NCBI GenBank assembly: GCA_014904845.1
Contig: MU119704.1
Location: forward strand, 1 to 25,565
DNA: 25,565 bases
Direction: 5' to 3'
Source of the DNA: Acephala macrosclerotiorum
Lineage: Eukaryota > Ascomycota > Leotiomycetes > Helotiales > Mollisiaceae
Shown here: positions 22,226-25,565 of the stretch, one piece after another
Numbering within the stretch: the first letter of the stretch is position 1
Layout: each line of letters starts with the position of its first letter
Notes under the pieces: model-generated
Seen by the model: the letters and a program-made list of their open reading frames with translations, nothing else
What the model was told of the DNA's origin: nothing
The model's database searches: none
Position numbers and translations under genes: made by a program

Positions 22226-23224
22226 TAAATATATAATTTTAAAATTAAATTTAAAGTTTAAATAATAACGTTATAATAATATTTACGTTTAATAAAAAAA
22301 AAAAAAAAATTTAAATACGAATTTATAAATTTATCGATTATTAATAAATAAATAAATTATAATACTATATTTAAATCGAATAATTTTAAAATAATTTAAA
22401 TTTTTTTATTATTTAAAATTTTTATATTAATTTAAAAAAATTTAATTTTTATAATTAATATTAAAAAACTTTTATTAATCTTATAATAATAATTATAATC
22501 GATTAATATAAAATAAAAAAATTTATAAATTTATTAAATTAATATAATTAAAAAAAACTTTAATTATATTATATTATTATAAATAGTTTTTATTAAAAAA
22601 ATAAACGTAATTTACGTTTAAAAACTTTTTTTTATTTTAAAAACGAAAATTTAAAATTATTTAAATTACGATTTATATATTTTAATTAATTTTTAAAATT
22701 GAAATAAAAAAAATAATAAGCGACGAAAAGAATAATAATTTCGCGTTTTTATATATATTAAAAAAATATTTAAATTTAAAATTTAATAACGTTAATTAAT
22801 ATAAAATTTATTTTTATTTTAAATTAATATTAATAAATATTTTATTTTAAATTTATATTAATTTTTTTTTAAAAATAAAATAATAAATTATATTATTTAT
22901 TTAATTTTTTTTTAAATACTTAATAAAAATTTTTTTTAACGTATAATATTATATGTTTAAATTAAACGTTTTAATAATTTATTGAAAAAAAAAACGTAAT
23001 ATAATAATTTTTTTCGAGTAAAATAAATTTTATTAATATTTTCAAAGTTTCGATTTAATAATATAAATACGTTATCGATTTTACTTTTTTTAATATTTTT
23101 TTTATTTTTTCGTCGATTCGTAAAAATATATAATATAAATTATTATAATTTTCGAACGAAAAATAATTTTATTTTCAAATTACGAACGAAAATTTAAAAA
23201 AAAAAATTAAATTTATTAAAAATA

Positions 23225-23325
23225 AAATTATTAAATTATTAAATTATTAAATTATTAAATTATTAAATTATTAAATTATTAAATTATTAAATTATTAAAT
23301 TATTAAATTATTAAATTATTAAATT
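23225..23325. repeat. Perfect 8-bp microsatellite (AAATTATT), 12.6 copies
   Basis: Twelve exact copies plus aaatt, with no mismatch over 101 bp. Its perfection contrasts with the diverged repeats elsewhere and suggests recent expansion by slippage. Confidence 0.95.
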
Positions 23326-24060
23326 TTTGAAATTTTATAATTTTAAAATAAATTAATAAATATATAATAATATTATTATACGTGTTTAATTTAACGATTA
23401 AAATTATTTAAAAAAAATAACGAAATGAAAATAAAACGATTTTTTAATAAATTTTAAAATATTAAAAAACTTTTTAAACTTATTTGAAATTTTAATATAA
23501 AAACGAGATTATTAAAAAAACTTATAAATTTTTTATAATAATTTAAAAAATTAAATAAAATTATTAAAAGTATATTATTAATAAAATACGTAACGATAAA
23601 AACTTGTATAAAATTATTAATTAATATAAGTTTATAAAATTTTTTAAATTTTTTCTTTTTATTTTAAACGAAATAATAATAAAAAATTTTTTAAAAAAAG
23701 TAAAAATTTTACGTTTAAAAATTTTGAATAAATTTAATTTAATAAACGATTTCGATTATAATTTATTAATGAATTAAAAAAGTTTTAATAACTTTAAATA
23801 AAATAATACGATTTTATTAAAAAAAAATCGAACGAAATACAATTAAAATATTTAATATTTTTTTTAAAATTAATTAAATAATAATTTACTTATTTAAATT
23901 ATATTAAACTTATATAAAAAAAGTAATATATAATTTGTTTATTTAATATTTACGTTTTAATTATTTTTTTTAAATATAAAAATTAATAAAAATAATTATA
24001 ATATTAAAAATAAAAAAAAAATAAAAATTTATTATATTATTATTATTATATATATTAAAA

Positions 24061-24555
24061 AAATTCGAAAAAATTATTATTAAACGCATTTTTTAAACGG
24101 TATTTATTTAAAGTATTTTAAATTTTTAATACGAAGAAATATTATTTAAATACTTTATAATAAATTTAATTACCGTTTTTATATACGACGTTAAAATCGC
24201 GATAATAATAAAAAAAAATTTATAATAATTATTATAAACGTATAAAATGTTTTTAATACGCTATTAAAACGTAGATTTTTAAAACGAATAATAAAATAAA
24301 ATTAATTTTTATTATTTTTAAAATTAATAAACGAGTTTTTATTAAATTAATAAATTAAAATTAAATTAAAAAAATTTATTATATGTAATTACAATATCGA
24401 ATATAATATTTTATAAAGTTTTTTATTATTACCGGTTTTATATATATTATATTTAATAAAGTTTTTAAATTAAAATATTATATTATAATTCGATTACGCG
24501 AATAACGTTTATTTGTATAAAACGTTCGATTTTTTTGATTAAAATATTAAATTTT
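24061..24555 (+). pseudogene. Possible decayed coding region, unidentified
   Basis: The plus frame starting at 24061 (KFEKIIIKRIF) is readable for about 165 codons with only TAA stops. It contains conspicuous CGN, ACG, GCG and ACC codons, the stop-free run YEEILFKYFIINLITVFIYD (24127 on) and the run NSITRITFICIKRSIF near 24487. It is in a different frame from the candidate at 21314. No family is recognised. A transposon open reading frame is the likeliest origin given the setting, but that is inference. Confidence 0.33.
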
Positions 24556-25565
24556 TAATAATAAATATATAAAATATTTTCGATTATAAAAACGTTAATA
24601 ATAAAAAATTCGTTTTTAGAAAATTAAAAATAATATATTTTATTAAAAAGTAAAATAAATATTTTTTAAAATATATAATTAATCAAAATTTTATTATTAT
24701 AATTATTATTAACGCTTTTAAAAACGATAAATAATCGATTATATATTAATTAAACGTTTAATTTAATCAAAAGTTTTCATTTAAAAAATATATTATCGAA
24801 CGAGCGAATAAAACTCGAATAATTACAAATTATATTTAGAGTTTAACGTAAATTATTTACGATTTTTTCGTTTTTTTTTTACGTAAAATAATTATTATTT
24901 ATATATTATTATTTATTTTATACGAAATAAAAATTTAATATATAAATAAAAATAAAATAAAAATAAAATAATAAACGTTAAAATTAAATAATACGTTATA
25001 TTAATAAATAAAATTTTAATTTAAATAATAAAAAAAGTTTTATTAATATAAAAAATTATTTTAATAATTATATTATTTCGAAACGTAAATTTTTTATTGA
25101 AAATAATTATATTAAAAAAAATTAAATTTTGTTTTATTATAAAACTTTAAATTATTAACGTTTAATATTCGTTAATTTAATGTATTATTTTTTTTTATAA
25201 TCGTTCACAAAATAAAAATAAATATATAATAAAAATTTAAAATATTTTTTTTAAATATTTTTGGTTTGTAATTCGTTTTATTATATTTATTAAAATAAAA
25301 CTTTTTTTACTTTTTTTATATATTAAATAATAATAAATATTTATTTTATATTTTTTAATAAATTATAAATTCGAATTTCGTACGAAATTATTTATTTATT
25401 TGAAAATTATTTATTTAATTATTTAATGTTTTATATTTTGAAATTTTATTTATTTTTTATTATTTAATTTTTTTTTTTTAATTAATTTTATATAAAATCT
25501 AAATTAATTAAATTTTCTTTATTTATTATAAATATAATTAATTAAATTTAAATAAAAAACGATTA

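Larger units (their letters stand above)
22226..25565. other. Remainder of right block, no assigned gene
   Basis: Apart from the microsatellite and the candidate at 24061-24555, this stretch shows scattered CpG-rich words (for example 22720-22750, 23040-23190, 24780-24880) but no repeat copy of the Copia element or of the tandem unit. It could be part of one or more larger transposons extending past the window edge. Confidence 0.4.

Noticed and set aside
1..25565. Mitochondrial or apicoplast-like genome, or Plasmodium-type intergenic DNA
   Set aside because: No rRNA, tRNA or respiratory genes are visible. The CpG-only survival of C, transition-only LTR differences and a fungal-type Copia polyprotein fit RIPed ascomycete DNA instead.
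1..25565. CRISPR arrays, tRNA and rRNA genes, riboswitches
   Set aside because: No regularly spaced short repeats with unique spacers and no GC-containing cloverleaf or conserved rRNA words were seen on either strand.

Overview
The window is extremely AT-rich: GC is roughly 5-10% by eye (not counted), lowest at 1-7.2 kb and 14.65-20.6 kb. It contains no intact gene. Most surviving C and G sit in CpG, while CpA, TpG and CC/GG are nearly absent. With heavily mutated repeats, this is the signature of repeat-induced point mutation (RIP) in a filamentous ascomycete (Pezizomycotina). The window looks like an AT-rich heterochromatic isochore, possibly pericentromeric or subtelomeric. The species cannot be named from the sequence.

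The centre (7203-14645) is a complete but dead Ty1/Copia-type LTR retrotransposon on the minus strand. Its two 193-bp LTRs differ by 16 changes, all transitions, with no gaps, and 5-bp ATAAT duplications flank it. Reading the minus strand through its RIP stops reveals a polyprotein of about 1,900 codons: unassigned gag-like part, protease-like segment, integrase (HHCC plus D,D35E), reverse transcriptase and RNase H. It lies in one frame from about 14.19 to 10.15 kb, a second from about 9.9 to 9.32 kb and a third from about 9.32 to 8.40 kb. Nearly every catalytic Asp has become Asn and many Cys/His codons have become Tyr.

On both sides is a head-to-tail array of an unidentified unit of about 1.63-1.7 kb. 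A partial copy lies near 3.56-3.87 kb, copies at about 3.87-5.57 and 5.57-7.20 kb, and a third beginning at 14.65 kb. The Copia element sits exactly at the junction of copies two and three. The third copy is itself split by about 5.3 kb of unidentified AT-rich DNA (about 15.0-20.36 kb), and its end reappears at about 20.36-20.63 kb.

From about 20.64 kb to the end the sequence keeps more C and G. It contains at least two stretches where one plus-strand frame reads like decayed coding sequence, plus a perfect 8-bp microsatellite. The left 3.5 kb shows nothing recognisable. Nothing here looks functional at the protein level; the history it records is satellite-like array, transposon insertion, then genome-defence mutation.
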